Assembly: GCA_963669155.1 (NCBI GenBank)
Contig: OZ022589.1
Span: 4,970,723 to 5,034,722, forward strand
Source of the DNA: Arbacia lixula
Taxonomy: Eukaryota; Echinodermata; Echinoidea; Arbacioida; Arbaciidae
Length of the DNA stretch: 64,000 bases
Reading direction: 5' to 3'
Part shown: positions 10,702-23,900 of the stretch, piece after piece
Layout: the number at the start of each line of letters is the position of its first letter
How positions within the stretch are numbered: the stretch's first letter is position 1
The notes under the pieces: generated by a model
What the model was told of the DNA's origin: nothing
Databases searched by the model: none
Seen by the model: the letters and a program-made list of their open reading frames with translations, nothing else
Translations under genes and position numbers: made by a program

Positions 10702-13700
10702 TTTAATTTTCTATTGAGGATGAACATTCAGCTTCAGACCAGAATGGCTGGGCAATCCAGCATGCCCGAAAAAGTTCATATTTTGATTTTTTCTCACGCT
10801 TTTCGGCATGAAGACTTTACTATTTTGTGCTTGCGCCACTGATTCCGCATGCGCAATGGCCTACTATTGCATGATGGGATACGAAGTCAACGCTGCCAGC
10901 CGCAAGGTCAATGAACTATTCGTAGCGATGGGATTGTTGTGCATGGATATCGCACGGTCCTTAGTGTATGGGGCAATTAAAAGTTGCCCAAACAGGAGAG
11001 ACAGTCGCACGTCGTATGCGTAGCACGGTAGTTTCAACGCGCACGTTAATTGAGATAGCTTCTTTTGACTGGGATTTTGGGGAAGACAAAAAAAAAAAAA
11101 AAAAAAAAAAGATCGGAGACAGAGTATCATAAACTGATCCATATACCCATAGGTATCCCATAGGTGATCGACAGAGTAGGGCATAGGGTATAGTATATAT
11201 ATATAGGTACTATATAGCTCAATAGTTTGGATCTTTTTGAAAATGAGATGCATGGAAATCATATTCACATTACTATCTAGGTCAGTAAATTAAGTTCTCA
11301 TTCACTATGAATGTAACAAATCATCGTGTTACTATGCCACAACCTCAAATTCAACGCCTCCACATAAAGGAGAGTGATTTACATGCCAAACAAATAAAGT
11401 CCGTTATGGATGTTATCAATTTTTATTAGGGTTCTGCAGAAGCTGCCTATATAAAGTTATGATTGCACCACGTATTGACAGGGGAAAAATCGCCAATGCA
11501 AAAAACAAGGAGGAGAGGGATGAGGAAGAGGTTAGGCATTGCAGTAGGCTATAGGTTGCGGGGTTAAACAAAGGGAGAACAAGCTAGAGAGCACATTCAG
11601 CTAGGAAAGAGAAAGAGAGGGACAGAGAGAGAGAGAGAGAGAGAGAGAGTCGGAGAGAGAATACTTTGTTTAAGATAGCTAGGGGGGGGGGGGGGGAGGG
11701 GGGGTCAGAGGGAAAGGTACTTCATGCATGATGTAAACACAAACAAATAATTTACTGGTGAGAGCGCCGGAGAGGAACAGTTTATCGATAGACTTTTTTT
11801 CTTCTCCGCGGCGTCTTTTGTGTTAACATTTACATTTTCAGTGCCATCGCAACTTTTCTTCTGACTTCTTTCAATTCTTTTTTTTTTTTTCAGTATAAGA
11901 ATTAAAAGAAAAGAGAAAGCCCCGGGAGAGAAAGGGACGTGATGAGGGAGGAAGATCATAGGGAGAGAGAGAGGAAAGAAAGAGATCGAGAGAGAGAGAT
12001 GCCTTGTATGAGAAAGTTTTTTATGACCCCCTCCCCCGCGATCCCTGCTTCAAGGCCTTGCTCCCCCCAATTGAAAAAAAAAAAATGTTTGAGAGTATAT
12101 AGCTATAGGTTGTAGCTGCCTAGCAATCGGAACCAATAAAAAATACTCCCTCAGATTTTCCTCTCAATAGAATAAAATTATTCCTAGATGATGAATCGAA
12201 CAGGTCCGTGAAATATGAACAGGCCTGCATGCTGAGCTGATACCGTACAATAAAAGATCAACATGCAGAAAGAGAGAGAAGAAAAAAAATGTTTGGTGCA
12301 AAAAGATGGAATGAAAAAGCTGAGATCGGATAAACACTTTATCATGAATCAGGAAAATATGTCAGCTAAAAATTGAAGAAGTCAAATAAATGCCGGTAGG
12401 TCATGACCTTATAATGATTTGTTTAATTGTGGAATATCAAAACTTTTGTAAATCATTATTTTTATCTCTATGCACATATATACGACGTCCCATATCGATA
12501 GATCGCTGGTATAAACGCGCGCGTTCACTGATGTCATGTCCTCGTGCTGTACCATTTTGTGCAACAGGTAGCTGTGTATTACAGCATCGATGGGTAACGC
12601 ATCTTGTTTGTTATCATGATTAACGTTATAGCATTCCGGAACAGCGGCTGCTGCGTTAACTGAGGTAAAGGTGAGAATACAGCGTTTTTTTGTTGTAATT
12701 TTGTGACAAAAGTCCACAATTGAAGTTGCTCTAGATAGAATGCCCCAGATGGTTTAGTTGTCTAGTATCAAAACGAATAATCTGTGTTACAAAAGCTGGG
12801 ATAGTGCAGCTGGGCCTGGCCGTGGGGCGTTGCATGGGACGATATCGCTAGCGAATGCTAGCCCGCTCCGTCCCGTGCCTGCCAGCCCAGGCCCCGCACT
12901 GGCCATGTCGCCCAGCCTAACCTAGGCTATATAGGCCTTTTATATGCTAGAATAGGGAGCCACAGGGGCCTGTTTCTGCATTAGAATGCTTGTGATATAT
13001 CATTGAGAACTCACGCTAGTATCAGTTAAGCTAAACCGTTGCTCCAAAGAGAGCTCTGAGCTCTGTCGCAATGGCAAATGGCGTAAGTTAACTTCATGAG
13101 ACTTTTCAGTTTTAGGAATTTTGCGTGTGTCCTTATTTTGCGCACTGACACTAAGTAAATACACTTAATCGAGGGAAGGATACACGATACATACGTGGGA
13201 CTTAGATACTGTATTCTTTGAACAAGAATAAGATACATCATCTAAATGTCCATAAAATCAATAAAAAATAATAGTATTATATTACCAATTTTGAAGTATT
13301 TAATTACTCAAAAGGCTGATATGTGTTTGACAATGCAATGTGTTTTTCTAACATTTCGACACTCGTTGTCGACCACAAGAGGGCAGCAAACTTACTGCGC
13401 AAAATTTGGTCACACATATGAGCGGACGGCGGAGTCAGTAAGCGTTGCAAATTTCTTGAAATTACATTGATTTTAAGCGGAAATTTGAATTCCAAGCCAT
13501 GACATGTGATTATATAAGATGCTCTCATTCTTTTGAGGTATATTGGACGTTATGTGTAATAATGTAGGTGTCTTGGAATCATCAGGAAGACCAAAATGTG
13601 CGCAAAATAGGGTCGCCCATTTTAACACTAGCACTAACAGTAATTGTCAATTCTTTCTTTCAGTTTCAGTGGAATTATATTAATGGCTGGCTGCCCTTGA

Positions 13701-13787
13701 TTGCTGAGTACTATAGTGACCAGTCGCTCACTTCTGGGTGGTCAGTTCTGTTGGGTGGTCAGCGGAGGACACTATCCAAACATCGCC
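10702..13787. other. Divergent intergenic region between AF10 and CCDC148
   Basis: The 3.1 kb between two head-to-head start codons. It holds an A22 tract (11089-11110), a GA run (11622-11650), a G run (11684-11706), other A/G-rich stretches, and a GC-rich hairpin at 12805-12900. No ORF resembles a known protein. Both 5' UTRs and promoters must lie here, but I see no convincing TATA or initiator. Confidence 0.6.
12805..12900. repeat. GC-rich inverted repeat upstream of CCDC148
   Basis: Left arm agtgcagctgggcctggc and onward pairs imperfectly with a right arm ending gcccaggccccgcact, around a loop with tatcgctagcg. The stem is ~32-38 bp. It may be a small MITE or a regulatory hairpin. Confidence 0.45.
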
Positions 13788-16700
13788 ATGACAGGCAGGG
13801 ACTACCGAGGCTTCCTCACGACCCATCGTAGTGGGACTAAGGAGACGGGTCGTGCTGATGAAGCAGGTATTTCCTTTTATCGTACACTCCAGCTCAAAGG
13901 AATTGGCATAGGGAAAGGAAAAGGGAAGAAAGGGAAGGAGCCGCAGTTTTAAACCGTGGTATATTTTGTCCAGTTCAGTATGAAACGCGATGCTTTAGCT
14001 TAAAAGGCATCATTTTTCATGCTGAACTGGACAAAATATACTGCGTTTTAAAACTGCGGCTCCTTCCCTTTCTTCCCTTCCCCTTTCCCTATGCCAATTC
14101 CTTTGAGCTGTAGTGTATATGGTGGACCGAAGGGGTGTTGTCCTATCCATTGCTATGTCGGTTTCTGGTTCTAAACAGCACCACTCAAGTCAAGAGATGG
14201 AATGTGGTGTGGACAGCTGTCTCTGGTCTCTAGGCTTCAAGAACCAGGAGGTTCTGAATGACCTGTCCAAAAACCTCTTTGAAATACAGCGATCACTATA
14301 ATTCCATTTACAGTCGGTTTCCAGTTCTATTATTGGGATTGATGCTCTTATTCAGTATTTTCTTCCACTTACCATGGTTTTTACCAAATTTTGACATCAC
14401 GATTCAAGATTCAAGATAAAATTTATTTCCAATATAACAAAAATTGCATTACATTGTAGATTATGGGTGATAGAGGTAACATATATGAGAAAATCAATAC
14501 ATTTAAAGCTGAGTTTTACAAAGTGTAATACGTTATGTACACAATCAGTATTTCATAGTTTAATAGATTGGAAAATGGACTGAAATCAAAAGCTCAATGG
14601 CTTGACAAAATTATTCAGCCGATATGGTATATAGCATTAAATGGTTGGTTGGTTGGCTATGTATAACGCTATTACTACAGAAATATAAATATCTATGACA
14701 AATTAATCCTACCTATGAATTAAAAAAAAAATAAGATTTCGTCCCCCTTGTTCTACCCTCTATCTCCCAATACTTCCTCATCGATCTCTTCCATCTCCTC
14801 CATCTCAGACAAGCTTCTGGTGAGGATGAAAGTGGGTCTGGGCAGCTCGCGCTACGTCAAGGCCGACTATGAGAAGATGCGGTCAGAGGCGCTGGAGCGA
14901 CGCATAGCTGGGAACCGCTCCCTGCTGAAGATGAACAAGCTTAAGGAGTTCTCTCGCTCCAGCCGAGAAGGGGCACTGTTTAAGCAGCATCGGACGGCGT
15001 GGCTGAGGGAACTGGAAAGGTTGGATCGGCTTCGACATAGGCTGGAGGTAGGCCCAGGACTCATTTCTCTCTATTAATTTATGTTATATCTATTTTTATG
15101 TTTGATAATTGCTTTCTTTATTTCTTTATTTATTCAGTGTATTCATACTGAAGTGTTAAGACAACTAATTCTGAACTTTGTGGGTATAGCATACCTGTTT
15201 GTACCTGTTGTAATACACCTTAGTTTGTATAAACTTTGGATGAAATATGGTTTCATAAGCAGGTGGTCTTTATGTATAAAGATTACATTGATATACGTTT
15301 CAATGAAAAATATTGTTTCAGGGAGACAAGAAACATGCTCCTTATGACCTGTTGGTTACTAGTGCCAGTTTTGTAGTACATAGTAACAGTACATGTTCAT
15401 TTTATTTGCTTGTTTCTTGTGACGTGGAGGGGGAGCAGGAGAGGGCGTTGCTCCAGGGCTCCACCGAGGGATCCTCCATCTCCATGTTCATCCTGGAGGC
15501 GGAGGACTACCAGATGCAGCTGGAAGAGGAGCTGGCGAAGTTCAGGAAAGCTACCGTGGACCCTGTCTGGTCCCTCAAGGTACGCCCACTAGTCAGTCAC
15601 TCATTATTTCATGCATTTATTCACTCATCCATTCCCTCGCTGTATTCATTCACTCATCCACTCAACTATGTATGCATGCATCACTCATACAGTTAGTATT
15701 GTTATTCATGCATTACTTCATTAACACATTCATCTATAAATTCATTCATTTAGGGATTTTATAACAGACTGTTCTTCACACATCCATATATTCACTCACT
15801 CATCCATTCATTTATCCACGTATTTATTCGCTCACCCTTTCAATTATGCATGCACTCATTACTCACACATAGAACTTGTTGTAATTATTCATGCATAACT
15901 TGTTTAACACATCCATACATTCACTGACTCGTCCATCCATTCATTCACCCACGGTTTCATTCACTCATTCATAGATTCAGTCAGTCAGTCAGTCATTCTC
16001 TGACTGTTTTCTATATTCATTCATTTTCTTGATTCATCTAGTTTCATTTATTTATTCGTTCATGACTTTACTAATTTGCACAACTATTAACATTTCTGAA
16101 AAATGTTCATACCTAAAACTGTAGATCAATCAGTCAATCAGTCACCCACTCAATCAATCAATCAATTCATACATCAATCAGTCAATCAATCAATCAATTA
16201 ATTATTCGATCAATCATTCACTCACTCAATCAGTCACATTTTTTTTTAAAAGTATGTTTTTTTTATTAATGTAATTATTCATTTATTTAGTATGAATTAC
16301 TCATCTAAGTATGTAATTATCCTCATTTCAACACAGAGATTAGCACAACAAGGCTACAGCTACAGCGAGCATATAATGAACTGTTAAAGAAATCTTTTGC
16401 CTAGGAAACAAGTTCATTTGTGCATGCATGTCAGTGTTGTGCATCTTTTCCACATTATCAGGACGACCTAAAAATCTGGCTGTCTCAGAACCGCCTCAAG
16501 TTACAGCGAGGGGATGATGAGACGGAGACCCAGCACATGGAGGTTTGTGATGTCATTGAGAGCGTCAAGAGCCAGGAAGACACTGTGATGTCACAACTCA
16601 AGCACGAACAGTGGGCTCTGGAGAGTGAACTGGAGTCTGGGTTTCTCCAACGACTGACGATAGGTGAGAAGGGCAAGATTCTTAGAGACCTTTCAAAGAT

Positions 16701-17924
16701 GATAACTTGTTACTGAATTGTGAGAATAAATCTGGATTTCTGTAACAACTGACACTAGGTGAGGAGAGTTTCCCATGGGAGAAAAAATTCTTAGAAAGCT
16801 CTTAGAGATGTTAACCTATTACTGGATTGTAAGAACACATCTGGGTTTGTACAACAACTGACAATAGGTGAGGAGACAAGATTCTTAGAAGGCTTTTAGA
16901 GATGATAGCCTGTTACTGGTTGGTGAGAAATTTACAGGGATGACACAACTCAAGCATGAGCAGTTGATCCTGGAGAGTGAACTGGAGTGTGGGTTTCTAC
17001 AACAACAAAGGGCAAGATTCTTAGAAGCCTTTTAGAAATGTTAACCTGTTACTGGATGGTGAGAATTTGACAATAGGTGAGGATAGTTTCCCTTTGGAAA
17101 TAAGATTGTTAGACACCTCTTTTCTCCAGGAGTTTGTCTTAATCTTTCTCCTTCTGCTCCTTCTCTTATTCCTCCTCCTCATCATAACAACCTTTTTCCT
17201 GCTTTTGTTTTTGCAAGTTATTGAGGGGATCCCTGTGGAGCCATCAGAATTCTTAATGGACTCTGTCCTTCAGGAATTCACCTTCATCTATATATTCCTC
17301 TGTCTCCTCCTCCTCCTTCTCCTTCTCCTGTCTTGTCTCCACGTACGGAGAAGCGAGCCATGGAGTGGATCCCTACGGAGGTGGAGACATTAAAGAATCA
17401 TCAACCTGGGTCTAAGGGACTCAGTCCTTCAGAAATTTGTCTACTTGTTACTCTTCCTCATTCTCATCCTTCTCCTTCTCCTTCTCCTTCTCTTTCTTCT
17501 CATGATAATGACCTTTCTCCTGCTTTTGTCTCCAGGTACAGAAAAGCAAGTCATGGAGGGGATCCCTGCAGAGGCGGAGACATTAGAATGCCCCAACCTG
17601 GATCTTCGTGACTCGGTCCTTGAAGAATTCCTCACACTGGATGACAGGTATCGAGATCGGCTGAAAGATCTGGATAGGAGGCATGCAGATATGCTGATGT
17701 AAGTGTTCTTGAAGACCCCAATGTCTTGGCTTGGAATGAAAATGAGATTAGTTTTATGTTTATAATGGTTATTCGAGTCATTCTTGCCCTTTATAGTACC
17801 CATTTAATTCACATTTTAGTACATACAGTATGAATTATTTGTAAGAGTGTAAAGGATTGGATTTAAATAAAAAGAAGATTGTTTTATGTTCACAATGGCC
17901 ATTCTGATACTTCTGATCCAGAGT

Positions 17925-17972
<48 letters not shown>

Positions 17973-20900
17973 CAAAGATAGAGAGAAAGCAGATATGGGT
18001 TCAAGTCCAGCATGGACCGTTTTTTCTTTGCTTATTTTCAAACAGATGAATCAATAAATCTTATTTACTGTGGAGAGTAATGGCAATGATCAAGATTATA
18101 CCATCTAACGTCTCTAATCATGCAATTCTTTGCATGTCCTTTATCCTTCCAGGGCTCCGTACGGAGGCTGGAGCAGGGCTGATCATGTGACGTTTGAGAA
18201 CATTGTGGAGATGTACCCCCGGGACATGAAGAACCGACGCATGCTTTACATCGACATGCTCCGCCGCTACTTCCCCAAGAAGCCCAGATCAGACCTGGTA
18301 AGTCATCAAGTCACTGTTTGTTTGTTTTGGCTACATCCAGAATTTGTTTGCAGTCATACCCACGTCCAGTCTAATGTATTAGTGTACAAGACTGAAATAT
18401 TTGTCGGATTTTTGTGTATCTGACTCATTCAAGTTCAATTTTTTTTATGAAATGTAGTGAATGAACAGTTATTGGTATATCTCCAAAATATAGTTTGTTA
18501 TGATTATATTGTTAATCCCTCAGGTTGCTCATGAGGACTGGTCGATCAAGCACCGCTACTACACACGGCTGAGGCAGACACTGATTGGCTGCTGGGCTAA
18601 GGACAAGCAGGAGCTTTATGGGAAGGCGGCGGCCGTTTTTGCTGATGCATGTCTGGCAGGCGAGCTGCAGGAGATTGCTGCCATCAACAGGCAGAGATGG
18701 GACGAGATCAACCAGCAACTCCACGATAAGGTGCGTTTGAGTCCTCACTCTCTCTGCCTCTAGGAAGAAGAGCAAGAGATAATGATGATGATATGAGGGA
18801 GCGGTCCATGTATGTGCACCCATTGACATGTACATGAAAGGATGAAAGGAGGAACTCAATTGATTGCTGATAGGCAATTGATGAGAAACTGAACACAATG
18901 AGGGTCGGGTTGGAATGTGAAGAATATTGATCATATGAGACCCGCCAGGCCAAAATGAGTGACAAGTCGCTCCTGCTCGAACCGAGAAAATTGACAATTA
19001 ACTCATCAATCGAAAAAAATTGACTTTTTGGATTTTCATCTTATAAGATTCTCATTAGTTCAATCTATCATGTGTCAAAATTTCAGACCAAAATAATAAA
19101 TCTAAATATGAAATTTTATCATTTTTCTGAAGTCATGTTTATGCAAGTTTTGCATTTTGCGTTCGCCTCCCGAGCGAGCGATGCGAAGACCTGCGTGGAT
19201 AGTGGTCTAAGCTCCGCCCCCTTAGTTACCGCTCGTCGTTCATTGGCTTATTTTTCGCGGCATGTATGAGTGATTTACATGTGTGTGAGACACCGATTTC
19301 TAAAGAGATCGGCGCGGTGGTGCGGCGTAGAATGTGCGTTGTATGCGTTGCTTTATTGTTTGGGTTGTGGTCGGTTAATCAATGAACGAGTGACCCGGAT
19401 CCATTTGAAACTGGAGCTCTTTCTACGTACATCAGAGCTCAACAGAGATTTATTTTTCGCTACTTACAGTTAAAAACTTTGGCAGCAAAATATTGCTTAT
19501 TCGAACACTTAATTGGTTACGTTTAATAACAATCGCGATCATTATTATTGCTGGTGAGGGTGAGGCAAGTGATCAGTACCATGTTAAGCAAATCACCTCC
19601 CACGTCTCTCATTGGTTTTCAAATCTGCCCACAATTATGTTATTATTATTATTATTATCATCATCTTCATTATCACCGTGACCATGTTCATGCATAACTA
19701 TGATAATAATCATCATCACCGTGATCATCGTAATGATCGATCGTCATGGTCGTAACTATAGTGATGAGCATCATAATCATCATCATCATCATGACCATCC
19801 GCTGAATGCCGCTGAATACCTGTGTGCAGCGCCCCCGCCCCACATTGCACATCACTCAAGCCGCCTTCAAATCCGCCAACTGTTATTTTTAATTGCCTGC
19901 TAATCGACGGTGCGCGATTTAGCGTTCGTTCTTTATTTAACAAATCCACGCCGGAATTGAGATGATCTTGCATCCTGCTCGTTTATCAGCTCTTTGAAAA
20001 GACTCGTAATTCTCAAAAGTGTGTGCCCTGATGAGAAAGTTTTTTTTCTTTTTTTAATTCAGATTATGATACTCCAAATAGTTGTTGCATTTTGTCAGTT
20101 GGCCGATAGAATAACCTTCGATCACTGATCATCGATCCAAGCCAACGCCGCTCGCGGTGCCTATTATAATTGATGATCATCACCGGTGACCATCGTAATG
20201 ATCGTTATGAACATCACCGTAGTAATCATCTCCGTGACCACCGTAATCATCGATCGTCATGATGAGAAGCATAATCGTCATCCTCATCATCATATTAAAT
20301 CATCACCGTGACCAACATAATCATCGCCATGATCATAACTATGATGACAATCATCATCTTGACCATTGTAACAATTAATCGCAATAAACAGAAACCTGAC
20401 AATTATAACGTGCTAACGTGACGTCATCCTGTGTACAATTCCGGGTTGATATTATCATAACGTCTCGTTCTCTACGATATTCAAGTTAAAATTCAACTGA
20501 AATTGGCGTTCCACTAAGAAAGATAAACATTAAATTGTAGTAAACATCAGACAGAACCTAATTTGACGATATTTCCCGCTCAATGTAACCGTTATACCAA
20601 CTACAGTATCACATCCATGTTGTGACATTAGTCACAATTAGAAGCAAACGCATGTTAATTTAGATATCCCCCATTTGCCTGATTGCAATTGTTTTTCTCT
20701 TTGCTTTCTACATTCTATTATGTAAAAAAAAAACTTTCTTTCACCACACGAGAGTTGTGTATTATCTTACTTTCAGCAACATCGGTTTGAGGTTTCTTAA
20801 TCATTACAGCGAATGAATATCGATTGACAAGACATAACTTCTATAAGTTGTCAGATATTCGCTGTTAAAAGAGTATGCTTGAAAATAAACAAGACCTTTA

Positions 20901-23900
20901 TATTAACATAATGATTTTGGAATGATTCAACACAATGTACTCGATGCTTATATCAATTCTACTGCAAGTAATACACTACGACATACCAACAACAACGTCT
21001 ATTAAAATCAACCCGACTTGTCCATGATGGGCACTTCAATGGAAACGTTATGAGTATGATAACAATCATATATAAATATACAGAGAGAGAAAGGTGAAAC
21101 ATTTTCATTAAGTATTTAAAGTGTATGCTTAATTGTCGTTCAAATATTGCGTTTCTAATGGTTTCACAATCGTATCAATATAAATGAGCACGAGTGGTGT
21201 CGGGATAAATTACTACTGGTGCTTCGATGAGTATTCATGCTAGGCAGATCCCGTAATATTGTTCACAACTGTTATATTGTGTCATAGCTGTATGGGTAAT
21301 TTTTCACTTTTGGTGTTGATATCACTAGTATCAATTTATGAACTGAAAAGATTTGCTAAATATATGATGAAACCGAAAGGTCAATGCATGAATAACATGT
21401 TTTTTTTTCATGAATGAAAATAAGACTTTCATGAATTCACGTCAGACTTCTTTATTATCTACTAGTATTCCTCCATTCTTGCTAGTAGTAATCACGCACG
21501 TGGTGCTCTTGAAGGTTGCCGTTGTCGGTGCATTCCATGTTGTATTTTAAATCACTACCTAAACTCAGTTGGCCTATTGCATAAATGCCGCATTTTATTC
21601 CCAATTTTGTTATTCATGGTGCGTATAATAAACGGCAAATCCGGCTCAAAGCGCTGCACATTCATTGGCGATATCTCCAAAGAAATAAGTATCGCCCTAT
21701 TTTCAACGTGCACAAAAGAGTTAACACATACTCCGGATTACTCCCCAGTTCGACATCGTGGCCATTGTCTATCGGGTAAGATGCAGGATGCCATAGCGTT
21801 AATGACCTCTCTTACATACAAAAGAGTCCCCTTCCTACCACGCCTACTGAGGAGAATGCGCATTGTAAGTGGTACATCTAAGAGCCCCGAAGGTGACGTC
21901 ACGCAGATTGTTGAGCAGCTTTCTCTTTTCTTTCATATTTCAGGCACATGTAATGGGCCAACTCCATGTAGCATTTCAACTCACTATTTTTGCCATCCTT
22001 TTTTATTAAATTCAAGTGGGGAGAGAAAAAAAATGCATAATCTATATGTTTTGGTACTCTGCACAATGAAAATGTGCAGTACATGCTGTTACTTTTGCTC
22101 GACTAGTTTTGTGTGAAGGGCAGAAATACAATGGATCGGCTTTGGAAATATAACTGGTACATGTAGTTGCTTTCAATGGAGGGTCGGAGATTATAACTAG
22201 TTACAATGCATCGGCAGTAAATGAAATATAAGGCGGATTTGCTAATAGTTTCGATAAATCGATTTATTTATCGGTTTATTTAAGGACAGACCTGGCTTTT
22301 CAAGCTATGAATATTTCCGATTGCTTGCGGTTTCAAAACACGAACCTGCATGCTCTATCAATGATTGTGATACAGTGGTACAGTTCTTTAAAGAGCGTGT
22401 TTATTGTTATTTAAAGGTATGGCAGTATTTAAAGAGATTGTTCGACTGGCTTTATTAATGTTACGATAAACCCGGAGTTTTCTTTCAAGGGCGGGTCTGG
22501 ATTAATTTACAGCCACGACCATGCAATCAGTAGTAATTTGTTATAAAAAACGGTGCATGCTTTCTGATAGCCTAGTTGTTATTGAGTATAGGCATAACCG
22601 TTTCTGAAAGGGTGGTTCGGGATTATTAATACACCACGATGTAGTCAGGATAGATCGGCAGTTTATTATACAAAAACTAGTGCGAATGGATCGGCTTTGC
22701 CAATAGTGACGATAAACTGGTAGTTGCTTTCAAGGGAGGGTCTGTGATCCACTTACAATATAATGGGCAGTTTATTAAGTGTATAAGGTGGGCTTCGATA
22801 ATAGTTACAATAAACCGATAGTTTATTCAAATGACGGGCTTGTCTTTATAAGCTATGATTGGTTATCGGTTTCAAAAGACGAACCTGGCCTTTCAGTTAG
22901 ATGGTTGTTTCTTTCACAGACGAGTCAGGAATTATTAGTAGTTACGATAAATTGACAGTTTGTTTAACCCCGTCAGTATCAAGCACTGAAAATCCCATGT
23001 CAATTACAACACAGTTCATTGCCAATGGTAATAAAAGGGTAATAGGACGTATCGAGCCTTATTATAATGATTAAGATAAATCCATATTTTAGTAAAAACT
23101 AGCTGATCCGGGTTTTGCCAATACAATAGTTACGATAAATCAAGTGTTTCAATGTCGGGCTTTGTTGGGTTTTATCATGTAGCTATACGATTGATTGCCG
23201 TTTTCAAAAGACGGGCCTGGCTTTATCGATAATTACGATGGACTGGTATATAGTTTATTTCAAGGCCGGTCTCGAATTAGTAATAGTTACGATAAAATAA
23301 TCAGCAGTTTATTAACAATAACGCGGTTCTCTAGTTCCGAAAAACCGGCAGATTATTCAAAAGGTGGGCCTGCGCAATATAAAGATCTTACGATTGCTTA
23401 CGGCTTTAAAACACGAACCTGGCTTTATCAATAGTTATGATAACATGGTATAGTTTCTTTAAAGAGAGTTTCTGGGGTTATTTAAAGGTATGAGAGTTTC
23501 TTAAAGGGACGGGTTGACTGGATTTATTCATCATTACGATAAACCGGTAGTTTTATTTCAAGGGCGGGTGTGGCTTTATTTTACAGTCGCGATCATGCAA
23601 TCAGCAGTAATTAATTATCAAAGATGGTAAGTGCTTTCTAATAGCCAAGTTCCGATGAAGTAGGCATGACCGTCTCTTACATGGTGGCTCGGGATTATTG
23701 ATACACAACAGTGTACATGTAGTTGGGATAGATCGTCAATTTATTATAAATAGCGCAGGCTTTAAGAATTACGGTAAACCAAAAGTTAATCGAAAGTTAC
23801 TGTAAAATGAACTGTAGTTTCTTGCCTTACTATAGCTCCAGGGCTGGTTTAATTAGGCCTGTCTATACGATGAACTGGTTAGTTTCTTTAAAGGGCGGGC

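Noticed and set aside
21577..22116. 179-codon ORF inside the large TIR element
   Set aside because: No transposase or other motif recognised, and no repeat in neighbouring frames. Kept only as a possible chance ORF.
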